Assembly: GCA_016713535.1 (NCBI GenBank)
Contig: JADJOY010000008.1
Location: 124,001-188,000, forward strand
Direction: 5' to 3'
Origin: JADJOY01 sp016713535 [NCBI: Deltaproteobacteria bacterium]
Lineage (GTDB): Bacteria > JADJOY01
Length of the DNA stretch: 64,000 bases
The notes under the pieces were generated by a model. The model was not told the origin of the DNA, did no database searches, and saw only the letters and a program-made list of their open reading frames with translations. Below are positions 48,060-56,911 of the stretch, in pieces. Numbering within the stretch: position 1 is the first letter of the stretch; every line of letters begins with the position of its first letter. Position numbers and translations under genes: made by a program.

Positions 48060-49013
48060 TCACAGGAGTACCTCGGGCTGCCCCGCCAGCGCGCCGCCGA
48101 GGAGCGCCTCGAGCACCGCGACCGCGGTGTGGAGGCGGTTCTCGGCCTGGTCGAAGACCACGGAGCGCGGTCCGTCGACCACGTCCGCGGTGACCTCCTC
48201 GCCGCGGTGGTCGGGCAGGCAGTGGAGGAAGATCGCGTGGGGAGCAGCGTAGGCGAGCAGCTCGGCGTTCACCTGGAACGGCACCAGCGCGGCGATGCGC
48301 GCGCGCAGCTCGCGCTCCGAGTCGGTGTCGCCCATCGAGGTCCACACGTCGGTGTAGACCGCGTCCACGCCGGCGACGGCCTCGCCCGGGTCGTGAGTGA
48401 GCACGATGCGTGCGCCGGTGGTGGCCGCGATGACCCGCGCTCGCGCCACGATGCGCGGGTCGGGGCCGTAGTCGCGCGGCGTGCCGATCCGCACCTCGAG
48501 CCCGGCGAGCGCCCCGGCCTCGAGCAAGCTATGGGCGACGTTGTTCCCGGCCCCCACGTAGGCCACACGCCGTCCGACGAGCGGCCCGAGGCGCTCGCGC
48601 AGCGTGAGCAGATCCGCGAGGCTCTGGCACGGATGGTGGAGGTCGGTCAGGGCGTTCACCACCGGGATCGAAGCTGCCGCCGCGAAGCGGCGCACGTCGT
48701 CGTCTGCGAAGGTGCGGATCACGAACGCGCGCGCGTAGCGGCTCACCACCCGCGCGGTGTCCTCGATGGTCTCGCCGCGACCGAGCTGGAGATCGCTCGG
48801 CCCAACCATGATCGGGGTCCCGCCGAGGCGCGCCACCGCGGTCTCGAACGAAACGCGGGTGCGGGTCGAGGCCTTGTTGAAGTAGAGCACCACGGTCTCG
48901 CGCTCGAGCGTCGACGAGCGCCGCGGCGCGGCCTTGAAGGCCGCCGCGAGGTCGAGGACGTAGGCAAGATCCGCCGGGGTGAGATCGGCGGTGGTGAGCA
49001 GGTCTTTCAGCAC
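48060..49013 (-). CDS. Ornithine carbamoyltransferase
   Basis: A 317-residue transcarbamylase that transfers carbamoyl from carbamoyl phosphate to ornithine or, in the reverse direction, phosphorolyses citrulline. The carbamoyl phosphate site is STRTR in NKASTRTRVSFETA, HPCQSLADLLT is the second phosphate contact, and HCLPDHRGEEV is the HCLP motif of OTCs. Putrescine or other transcarbamylases cannot be excluded because the specificity loop is not decisive by eye. GTG 49013 overlaps the stop of the GTPase gene by 7 bases. Coupling to carbamate kinase suggests catabolic use. I do not assign argF or arcB. Confidence 0.9.
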   Translation of the reverse strand: MLKDLLTTADLTPADLAYVLDLAAAFKAAPRRSSTLERETVVLYFNKASTRTRVSFETAVARLGGTPIMVGPSDLQLGRGETIEDTARVVSRYARAFVIRTFADDDVRRFAAAASIPVVNALTDLHHPCQSLADLLTLRERLGPLVGRRVAYVGAGNNVAHSLLEAGALAGLEVRIGTPRDYGPDPRIVARARVIAATTGARIVLTHDPGEAVAGVDAVYTDVWTSMGDTDSERELRARIAALVPFQVNAELLAYAAPHAIFLHCLPDHRGEEVTADVVDGPRSVVFDQAENRLHTAVAVLEALLGGALAGQPEVLL

Positions 49014-50384
49014 GGTGGCTTGCCGGGAGTGTGCGAGAGCCGGGATGCGATGCGGGCGAGGAAGGCGTCGACGACCTGACCGAGGGTGGGCTCGCCGGCG
49101 TCGGCGTATTCGTATCGTACGCGAACGATGGGCTGTGGAACTTGCACGCGGCGCGCCAGATCGACGGGCGTGCCCGACACCACGACCTCGGCGCTCGAGG
49201 CCGCGATCGTGGCCTCGAGCGCGGCCACTTGGGCCGCGTCGTAGCCGACCGCCGGCAGCACCGGTCCGATGTGCGGATACCGCACGAACAGCTCGCGGAG
49301 TGCCTCGGGCGCCGACTCGCGCGGGTCGACGATCTCGGCGGCCCCGCCGGCCGTCGCCGCCACGTAGCCGGCTCCGAAGCTCGCACCGCCGTGGGTGAGA
49401 GTAGGCCCATCCTCGACCACCAGCACCCGACGCCCGCGCACCGCGTCCGGGTCGGCGAGGCGCACCGGCGAGGCCGCCCGCACGAGCACCGCGCGTGGGT
49501 TGAGGGCCGCGAGCCGTGTTTCGAGGCGCGCCACTCCCGCGGGCAGGGCGGCGTCGCACTTGGCGATCACGAGCACGTCCGCCATCCGCGCCACCGCCTC
49601 GCCGGGATGGTGGGTGTCGGCCTGGTCGGGTCGCAGCGCGTCGGCGAGCACCAGGTGGAGGTCCGGGACCACGAGCGGGAAGTCGTTGTTGCCGCCGTCC
49701 CACACGATCACCTGGGCCTGGGACTCGGCAGCGGCGAGGATCGCCGCGTAGTCGACTCCCGCGAACACCACCAGCCCGTCCTCGAGGTGCGGCTCGTATT
49801 CCTCCCGCTCCTCGAGCGTGCAGCGGGCGGCGTCGAGGTCGGCGGCGCTCGCGAAGCGCTGCACGGCCTCGCTGGCGAGCTCGCCGTAGGGCATCGGGTG
49901 GCGCAGCACCGCCACCGCCAGCCCGCGCTCGCGCAGCCGGTGTCCCAGCCAGCGCGCGGTCTGGCGATTTGCCGCAGCCGGTGCGCACCGCGCTCACCGC
50001 GATCACCGGGAGGTGGCTCCGGAGCTGGGTGCGGCGCGGACCGAGGAGCGTGAAGTCGGCGCCCGTGGCGAGAGCTCGCGAGGCCAGGTGCATGACCTCG
50101 GCGTGGCTCACGTCGCTGTAGGCGAATACCACCTCGTCGACGGCCAGCCGCGCGCACAGTCCCTCGAGCTCGCGTTCGTCGGCGATCGGGATGCCATCCG
50201 GGTAGAGCGTGCCGGCGAGACTCGCCGGGTAACGGCGCCCGGCGATGCCGGGGATCTGCGCCGCGGTGAAGGCCACCACGTTCACCGACGGGTCGCCGCG
50301 GAACACCACGTTGAAGTCGTGGAAGTCGCGCCCGGCGGCTCCCGCGATCAGCACGCGTCGGCGAGCGGGAGGAAGCGGTGGCAT
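49007..50384 (-). CDS. Cyclic 2,3-diphosphoglycerate synthase-like GTPase (frameshifted near 49965)
   Basis: About 458 residues when repaired. The N-terminal part (VLIAGAAGRDFHDFNVVFRG, VNVVAFTAAQIPGIAGRRYP, VDEVVFAYSDVSHAEVMHLA) and the P-loop AVRTGCGKS are characteristic of the cyclic 2,3-diphosphoglycerate synthase-like family; the C-terminal half has VIVWDGGNNDFPL and VLVIAKCD. The change of frame right after GCGKS is repaired by removing one base near 49965, giving QTARWLGHRLRERGLAVAVL. In methanogens a relative makes cyclic 2,3-diphosphoglycerate, but bacterial homologues beside OTC and carbamate kinase probably do something else. It starts 4 bases after the SulP stop and overlaps OTC, so all are one unit. 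Confidence 0.8.
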
Positions 50385-50388
50385 GCGC

Positions 50389-52262
50389 TCACACGCTGTA
50401 GCGGAACTGCTTCGAGCGGACCCCGGGATCGCGGCGCGGGCAGTCCTCACATGGCTCGTCGATCAGCTCGTACGCGAACTGTACGCCCTTCTGGGTGCTG
50501 GTGTGGCGGATCGGCTGCTCGCGGAAGATGTGGCTCGGGTTGAGGCGCGCGGTGATGCCGGTCCTGTCCAGGGCCTCCTCGAGGTCCTTGCGCACGCCCA
50601 CGAGTACCACGTGGACGCCCATGTGCTCGATGCGCTTCAGGTGCTCGTCGAGGAGATGGATTCCGACGGCGTCGGGGCTGCGCACGCGCTTGACCCGGAT
50701 CACCACCACCTTGGTCTCCGGGCCGATCCGCTCCTCGACGCTCTCGAGATGGCGCTCGAGGTCGGTCGAGGAGCCGAAGAACATCTCGCCCTCCAGGCCG
50801 AAGATCAGGATGCGTCCACACACCGGCTCGCCCTCGAGGCGCTCGTGGATCACGCCCTCTGGGGTCACCACGAACTCGGTGAGCAGCATCTGCCCGGCGC
50901 GCGGGACCGCGAGCAGGAACGACATGAAGACGCCGATCAGCACGCAGAACTCGACGCTGATGCCGACCGCGGCCAGCGCCGTGACCGCCACGATCGCCGC
51001 GTCGAAGCGGCTCGCTCGCACGTGGTAGCGCAAGGCGGGCCAGTCGACCATGCGCCACGACGAGACCACCAGGATCCCGGCCATCGAGGCGCGCGGGATG
51101 TAGCGCGCGTAGGGCGCGAACGCGAGCACGATCGCCGCCACAGCCGCCGCCGAGATCACGCCCGACCACTGGGTCTTGCCGCCCGCCTGCTGGTTGATCG
51201 CCGAGCGCGTGAGCGAGCCCGAGCCGGGGAAGCACTGGAAGAACGAGCCGGTGAGGTTGGCGAGCCCTTCGCTCAGGCACTGCTGGTTGATGTCGAGCTT
51301 CTGGCGGGTCTGGGCGGCGATGGCCTTGGCCATCGAGATCGCCTCGAGGAGCCCGAGGGTGGCGATCGCGAGCGCGCTGGTCGAGAGCGTGCGCACCAGC
51401 GGCGTGTCGAGGGGTGGCCACGCGAACGACGGTAGCTTGCGCGGGATCTCGCCGACCACCTTCACGCCGAGGTCGTCGAAGCCGAAGTAGGCGCTCGCCG
51501 CGGCGGCCGCGACCACCGTGAGGAGCAGGTCCGGCAGCAGCGGCATGCGGATCCAGTTCTTGAAGGTGCGCAGCGCCACCACTCCTGCGATCGAGCCGAG
51601 CCCCACCGCGAGGGTGAGGGCGTGCACCGAACCCCCTTGCGTCAGCGTGTACCAGAAGCGCACGAGGAAGGCGTCGTGGACGCCGCCCATGCCCTGGAGG
51701 CCGAGGAGATTCTTGAGCTGGTCGAGGACCAGGAGCAGGCTCGCGCCGACGGTGAAGCCCAGGATCACCGAGTGCGAGATGTAGCGGGTGAGGTCGCCGA
51801 GCTTGAAGAGCGTGATGCCGATCTGTACCGAGCCCACCAGGAAGGCGAGCAGGATCGCGGCCTGCAGGCGCTGCTCGGCGGGAGGATGCCGATCGCGCTG
51901 AGCACGGCGATGGAGATGGCGTTGGTGGGGCCGTTGATGAGCTGCTTTGAGGAGTCGAGCACGGCGCCGACCGCGGTCATCACGATCGCGGTGTAGAGCC
52001 CGTATTCGGGCGGGATGCCGGCGACGATCGCGTACGCCATGGCCTGCGGCACCGCGACGGTCGCGACGGTGAGCCCCGCGATGACGTCGGCGCGGGCGTG
52101 GCCGATGCCGTAGCTGCGGAGCGAGTCGAACGCCGGGATCTTCTGGTAGAGCAGCGAACGCCAGCGCGGGATCGGACTGGTCGGACTCGGCGAGCGGGGG
52201 GCGGGGGGGCGCGCGGCGCCCGCCACCGGCTCGACAGCTCCGCCTGGTGGGGTGGCCGTCAT
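50389..52262 (-). CDS. SulP-family anion transporter with STAS domain (frameshifted near 51884)
   Basis: About 624 residues when repaired. The membrane part has the SulP pattern: RADVIAGLTVATVAVPQAMAY, YGLYTAIVMTAVGAVLDSS, SKQLINGPTNAISI, then about ten further helices including ISHSVILGFTVGASLLLV and GSLTRSAINQQAGGKTQ. The C-terminal STAS domain is GRILIFGLEGEMFFGSSTDL to DAVGIHLLDEHLKRI. A CEDC motif lies near the end. One base is missing near 51884, between SAIGILPP and LQAAILLAFLVG. SulP proteins move sulfate, bicarbonate, dicarboxylates or other anions. Its place as first gene of a carbamoyl-phosphate operon makes bicarbonate or a dicarboxylate attractive, but that is inference. Confidence 0.9.
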
Positions 52263-52429
52263 CCCTCAACCGTAGCGGGATTCGAATTTGCGGCACAAGG
52301 GTGGCGCGAGGTGGCACCGCGCCTTGCCTCGCACACAACCTTCCCTCGCACGACGGCGACCGGTCGCGATTCCGGGGATGCCCTGCGAGCGTCGCGGAGC
52401 CGACGTGCGCGCCGATGCGCGGGCGCCGC

Positions 52430-52987
52430 TCAGCAGCCGGCGCGAGCCACGCTCGCGTTCAGGCGCGCGAGCTCCGCGGCGTACGCGGCGTCGTCGATCG
52501 CGAGATCGACTCGCGTCCCCGCCGGATCGGCGCTGGTGATGCGCACGCCCACGAACCACCGCTTGCGGAACGCGAGCCAGATCCAGCGCAGCGCGAGTGG
52601 TGCGACGAGCGCGGGGGCGAGCCGCGCGCCGTGGAGCGCGGCGAAGCTCGCATCGGGTCGGTTCGCGAGCGCTTGCAGCGCGGCGCTCGACACCGCCATC
52701 GCCCCGAACACCACCACCAAGCTCGCGAGCACCGCCAGCGAGACGCGGCGAAAGCGCCGCAGCACGCGCTCGGCGCACGGCGCGCAGAACGGCACCGCGA
52801 GGCGGCGCAGGTTGCCGCGCACGCTCGCCTCGTAGAGCACCTCGACGATCATGCTCGGCGGTCGCTCACACGCGGGGCAGCGCGCCGGGAACCGCACGTC
52901 GGCGGTGCCCGCGAGGGTCATCGCGACCGCGCGGCGGCGGCGCTCGCCGTCGCCCGACTCGACCTCCCACAGCCACCCGAGGTCCAT
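52430..52987 (-). CDS. Zinc-ribbon membrane protein of unknown function
   Basis: A 185-residue protein. Residues ~35-70 hold two cysteine pairs, CPAC (RCPACERPP) and CAPC (FCAPCAERV), that could form a zinc ribbon. Two hydrophobic helices follow (VSLAVLASLVVVFGAMAV and a second near LAPALVAPLALRWIWLAF). The C-terminal part is a soluble domain starting RWFVGVRITSADPAGTRVDL. No family is recognised. The start is ATG 52987. It is a single gene between the SulP operon and the divergent dehydratase operon, 299 bases from the latter, a gap in which I see nothing definite. Confidence 0.65.
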   Translation of the reverse strand: MDLGWLWEVESGDGERRRRAVAMTLAGTADVRFPARCPACERPPSMIVEVLYEASVRGNLRRLAVPFCAPCAERVLRRFRRVSLAVLASLVVVFGAMAVSSAALQALANRPDASFAALHGARLAPALVAPLALRWIWLAFRKRWFVGVRITSADPAGTRVDLAIDDAAYAAELARLNASVARAGC

Positions 52988-53286
52988 CGCCTCACCTCCC
53001 GCGCGTGGTCTTCATGTAGCACCGTCCCGGGGCCTCGCGGAAAGCGGTCGCACGAGCCGTGGTGGGGCGCGGCGAGCTCGTCACGAGCTGGTAGCGGCCG
53101 CCAGATCCGTGGTGGCGCGTCGTCACCGGGTGGTGCCTGGGCCGGCTGCGGCGCGATCCGAAACGGGCCGAGCGCACCTCGCTTTCCGCGGCTCGTGCGC
53201 ATCTCGACCCACCGCCCGCGGCGCCCGTGCGGCGGGCACGGCTCTTGATTGACGAGTCCCGTTTGCGCCGACGAAGGGGGGAGCAC

Positions 53287-54372
53287 ATGTCCTTGCCGGA
53301 GGTGTTACCGAGCCGAGCCGAGGTAATCGCGCGGGTCAAGAGCCAGGGCAAGCGCCTCCTCGCGGTGATGCCGATCCACTACCCGCGAGCATTGCTGCGC
53401 GCGTACGGCTTCCACCCGATCGAGCTGTGGGGGCCTCCCGACGCGCCGGTCGCCCAGGGCGCGCGTCATTTCCAGGCCTACACCTGCGACATCGTCGTGA
53501 AGGCCACGTCGTTCCTGCTCTCGGGTGGAGCGGACGTCGCCGAGGGCATTCTCGTGCCGCACACCTGCGACGCGCTGCAGGGGATGGCGGCGGTGCTCCA
53601 CGACTTCGTCCATCCCCGCCAGCGCGTGCTCACGCTTTACCACCCGCGCGAGCGTCGCGAGGCCGACCGGCTTTACTACGTCGACGAGTTGGCGCGCCTC
53701 GGGCGTGATCTGGAAGAGCTGGCAGGCAAGCGGCCGAGCGAGGGGGAGTGGACCGAGGCGCTCGCCACCGAGACTGCCGCCACCACGGCGCTCGCCGAGC
53801 TCTACCGCGACCGGCCGCGGCTGGCACTCGGCGATCGCGAGTTCTACACGCTGGTGCGCTCCCGCGAGTACCTGCCGTCCGAGGACTTCATCCGCATCGC
53901 GAGCGCGGTGCAGCGCGGTGCGCCGCGCGCCGCGGACGGCGTACCGATCCTGCTGTCGGGGATCGTGCCGGAGCCGATGTCGCTCTTCGACGCGATCCAC
54001 GCCGCGGGCGCGGCAGTGGTCGCCGACGACCTCGCGTGTGGGTTCCGGCGCGTCTACGAGATCCCCGAGCGCGGCAGCGCGCTCGAGCGCCTCGCCGCCT
54101 CGATCCTCGACGCCCCCGCCGATCCAACCCGCGGCACGCCGCTCGCGGAGCGCGCCGAGGAACTGATCTTGCGCATGACCTCGACCGGGGCGCGCGGGAT
54201 GCTCGTCTACGGCGTCAAGTTCTGTGAGCCCGAGCTCTTCGATCTGCCGCGGCTCCGCCACTATCTGGGTGAGGCGGGCTTTCCGATGACGCACATCGAG
54301 CACGAGCTGGTCTCGACCCTCGGCCAGCAGGCCGTGACGAGGATCGAGGCGTTCGTGGAGACGCTCCAATGA
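53287..54372 (+). CDS. 2-hydroxyacyl-CoA dehydratase family subunit (HgdB/BcrC-like)
   Basis: A 361-residue iron-sulfur protein of the 2-hydroxyacyl-CoA dehydratase/benzoyl-CoA reductase family. Start ATG 53287 follows a GGGGGGAG site. The conserved cysteines are in AYTCDIVVKATSFLL, VPHTCDALQG and DDLACGFRR, the expected set for a [4Fe-4S] cluster; VKFCEPELFDLP comes near the end. The stop overlaps the next gene by 4 bases (ATGA). With the next two genes it forms a complete unit: two cluster-bearing subunits plus one ASKHA activator. The single activator favours an (R)-2-hydroxyacyl-CoA dehydratase over a four-gene benzoyl-CoA reductase. Such enzymes work anaerobically by ketyl-radical chemistry. 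Confidence 0.88.
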   Translation: MSLPEVLPSRAEVIARVKSQGKRLLAVMPIHYPRALLRAYGFHPIELWGPPDAPVAQGARHFQAYTCDIVVKATSFLLSGGADVAEGILVPHTCDALQGMAAVLHDFVHPRQRVLTLYHPRERREADRLYYVDELARLGRDLEELAGKRPSEGEWTEALATETAATTALAELYRDRPRLALGDREFYTLVRSREYLPSEDFIRIASAVQRGAPRAADGVPILLSGIVPEPMSLFDAIHAAGAAVVADDLACGFRRVYEIPERGSALERLAASILDAPADPTRGTPLAERAEELILRMTSTGARGMLVYGVKFCEPELFDLPRLRHYLGEAGFPMTHIEHELVSTLGQQAVTRIEAFVETLQ

Positions 54373-55808
54373 GCACCACCCGCCCCGCGAGCCTCCCCAT
54401 CGCGCCGGCGCAGCCGGCCGCCGCCGGCGCAGCGCGCCCCTCCCGGGAGGGTGCCGCGAGCAAGCCCTCCACCGCGTTCCGCGAGTCCACCTATCTGAAG
54501 CACCTCTTCGGCTACGAGATCCTCGGCAAGCCAGCGCTGCGCCTCCAGCGCTGGCGGGACGAGCAGGCCATCCGCGCCTACGAACCGAAGCCGACCGACG
54601 TGCTGTCACCGCCCCTGGTGTGCGTGGCTCAGATGAAGGAGCTGATGACGCGCCATTACCTCGAGGGGCGCTACGCCAGTGGCGTCAAGAAGGTGGCGTG
54701 GGTGACGAGCGGCGCCCCCGCCGAGATCCTCAAGGCGTTCGGCTTCTTCCTGGTCTATCCGGAGAACCACGCGGCGCTCTGCGGCGTCCGGCGCAAGACC
54801 GAGGAGATCGCCACCGAGGCGGAGAACGCTGGCTTCTCGCGTGACCTGTGCTCCTACGCGCGCACCGACCTCGGCACCGTGCTCTCCGGCAAGACGCCGG
54901 TGGGCCGGTTGCCTCGCCCGGACCTGCTCTTGTGCTGCACCAACATCTGCCAGACGGTCCTCTACTGGTACCGCAACCTCGCCGACCTGTTCGGCGTGCC
55001 GCTGGTGCTGATCGACACGCCGTTCCTCTACGGCGAGGCGCAGCCGCACCAGATCGAATACGTGAAGCGGCAGATCGAGGGGATCATCCCGGTCGCCGAG
55101 AAGGTCGCGGGGAAGGCCCTCGACGAGGAGCGCTTCGAGAGCGTGCTCCAGCACGCCCGCGACGCAGCGGATCTGTGGCTCGAGGTCCTGAACCGCTCGC
55201 AGAACCGCCCCGCGCCCATGACCGCGTTCGACGGCTTCATCCACATGGGGCCGATCGTCGACCTGCGCGGCGACGCGGTCACGGTGGAGTACTACCGCCG
55301 CATGCTGAAGGAGCTCGACGCGCGCGTCGCCCAGGGTGTCGGCGCGGTGAAGGACGAGCGCTACCGGGTGCTGTGGGACAACCTGCCGATCTGGTACAGG
55401 ATCGGCGGGTTCTCGAAGCTCTTGGCCCAACACGGCGTGAACGTGGTGGTGTCCACCTACACCTACGCGTGGGGCGAGCTCGCACCGCTCATCGATCCCG
55501 CGAAGCCGCTCGACTCGATGGCGAAGGTCTACCTGCACCCGATCCTCAACCGCTCGCCCGCCGACAAGCTGCGGGTGATGCGGCGCATGGTGAAGGAGTT
55601 CGGGCTCGACGGCGTGATCTTGCACTCGGACCGCTCGTGCAAGCCGTATTCGCTGGGCCAGATCGACGAGCGCGAGCTGCTCGCGCGCGAGCTCGGGCTG
55701 CCGGCGCTCTTGCTCGAGGCCGACCACTCGGACCCACGGGCGTGGGCCGACGAGCAGGGCAACGCGCGCCTCGAGGCGTTCGTGGAGATGATGGAGGGAC
55801 GCGGGTGA
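54369..55808 (+). CDS. 2-hydroxyacyl-CoA dehydratase family subunit (HgdA/BcrB-like)
   Basis: A 479-residue partner subunit of the preceding protein. It has a disordered Ala/Pro-rich N-terminus of about 40 residues, then the conserved core. Candidate cluster cysteines are in LVCVAQM, LLLCCTNICQTV and HSDRSCKPYSLGQ, the last motif being typical of the larger subunit of this family. WVTSGAPAEILKAFGFFLVYPENHAA and LPALLLEADHSDPR are further family-typical segments. The stop overlaps the GTG of the activator gene by 4 bases. The acyl-CoA substrate cannot be read from sequence; the missing second ATPase subunit argues against benzoyl-CoA. Confidence 0.88.
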   Translation: MSTTRPASLPIAPAQPAAAGAARPSREGAASKPSTAFRESTYLKHLFGYEILGKPALRLQRWRDEQAIRAYEPKPTDVLSPPLVCVAQMKELMTRHYLEGRYASGVKKVAWVTSGAPAEILKAFGFFLVYPENHAALCGVRRKTEEIATEAENAGFSRDLCSYARTDLGTVLSGKTPVGRLPRPDLLLCCTNICQTVLYWYRNLADLFGVPLVLIDTPFLYGEAQPHQIEYVKRQIEGIIPVAEKVAGKALDEERFESVLQHARDAADLWLEVLNRSQNRPAPMTAFDGFIHMGPIVDLRGDAVTVEYYRRMLKELDARVAQGVGAVKDERYRVLWDNLPIWYRIGGFSKLLAQHGVNVVVSTYTYAWGELAPLIDPAKPLDSMAKVYLHPILNRSPADKLRVMRRMVKEFGLDGVILHSDRSCKPYSLGQIDERELLARELGLPALLLEADHSDPRAWADEQGNARLEAFVEMMEGRG

Positions 55809-56614
55809 GCGCGGTCGCGGGGATCGGCATCGACGCGGGCTCGACCACCACCAAGCTGGTGGCGGTGGACGGCGGCGGCGCGATCGTCGCGCACGCGATC
55901 GAGGCCGCGCACCCGCGCGTCGAGGACCAGGTGGCGCGGCTCCTCGACGAGCTGCGCGCGCGGGCGGGCGCGGGTGTGGGGGTGCCATCGGTGGCGACCG
56001 GCTACGGCCGCAAGCTGGTCAAGGAGGTGACTCGCCAGGTGACCGAGATCACGTGCCACGCGCGCGGCGTGTTCGCGGCACTCGGAACTCCCGGCACGCT
56101 CGTCGACATCGGCGGTCAGGACTCGAAGGTGATCCGGGTCGGCGCGGACGGGCGCGCCGTCGATTTTCTCATGAACGACAAGTGCGCGGCCGGCACCGGG
56201 CGCTTCCTCGAGAACACCGCGAGCCGCCTCGGCGTGCCGCTCGACGAGCTCGGCCCGCGCGCCATCGGGGCCCGCGGCGAGGAGGCGATCAGCAGCACCT
56301 GCACGGTGTTCGCGGAGAGCGAGATCATCTCGCTCATCGCCCACGGCGCCGAGCTGGGCTCGATCCTGAAGGGCTTGCACCGCTCGCTGATCGGACGGAT
56401 CGGCGCGATGGTGCGGGGGGTTGGCCTCGAGCGGCCGCTCATGCTGTCGGGCGGCGTGGCTCGCAACGTGGCGGTCCGGGAGCTGCTCGGCGAGCTCGCC
56501 GGCGAACCCGTGGTGGTGCCCGAGGATCCCCAGCTCATGGGTGCCTACGGAGCTGCGATCCTGGCGCTGGAGTCCAGCGAGGGGCGGTTCCAGGCCCCCA
56601 CCCGCCGGGAGTGA
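55805..56614 (+). CDS. 2-hydroxyacyl-CoA dehydratase activator, BcrAD/BadFG/HgdC-type ASKHA ATPase
   Basis: A 269-residue homodimeric ATPase that reduces the dehydratase at the cost of ATP. GIDAGSTTTKLVAV is the phosphate-1 motif, DIGGQDSKVI phosphate-2, and GGVARNVAV the adenosine motif. Cys127 (NDKCAAGTGRFLE) and Cys166 (ISSTCTVFAESE) are the two residues that hold the bridging [4Fe-4S] cluster in this family. The start is GTG 55805, coupled to the gene before it. Being the only activator next to the two subunits, it should serve both. No electron-transfer flavoprotein or ferredoxin gene is adjacent. Confidence 0.93.
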   Translation: MSAVAGIGIDAGSTTTKLVAVDGGGAIVAHAIEAAHPRVEDQVARLLDELRARAGAGVGVPSVATGYGRKLVKEVTRQVTEITCHARGVFAALGTPGTLVDIGGQDSKVIRVGADGRAVDFLMNDKCAAGTGRFLENTASRLGVPLDELGPRAIGARGEEAISSTCTVFAESEIISLIAHGAELGSILKGLHRSLIGRIGAMVRGVGLERPLMLSGGVARNVAVRELLGELAGEPVVVPEDPQLMGAYGAAILALESSEGRFQAPTRRE

Positions 56615-56911
56615 ATCCCGGCCGAGCCACCCCCGAGTCACTCGCTTCGCTCGTGCGGTCGCGCCGCGACCGGCCCCTCACGGAGGCCTTTCGTGGCACC
56701 GTGACGCATCCACCGCTCCCTGCTCCGGAAATCCCAGGGAGTGCCGAAAACCAGGGTAAGGACTCTCGCGCAGCGCATCGCACCCCGCGCCGGGTGATTC
56801 CCGACGCGGATCGCTCTGGCGAGAGAACGCGAACCGCCGTATACCTGCGCGCCGGAGTCGAGCGTGCGCGAGCAATCGCGCCGTCTCGGCGGCCGAGCCA
56901 GGGATCCGTCA

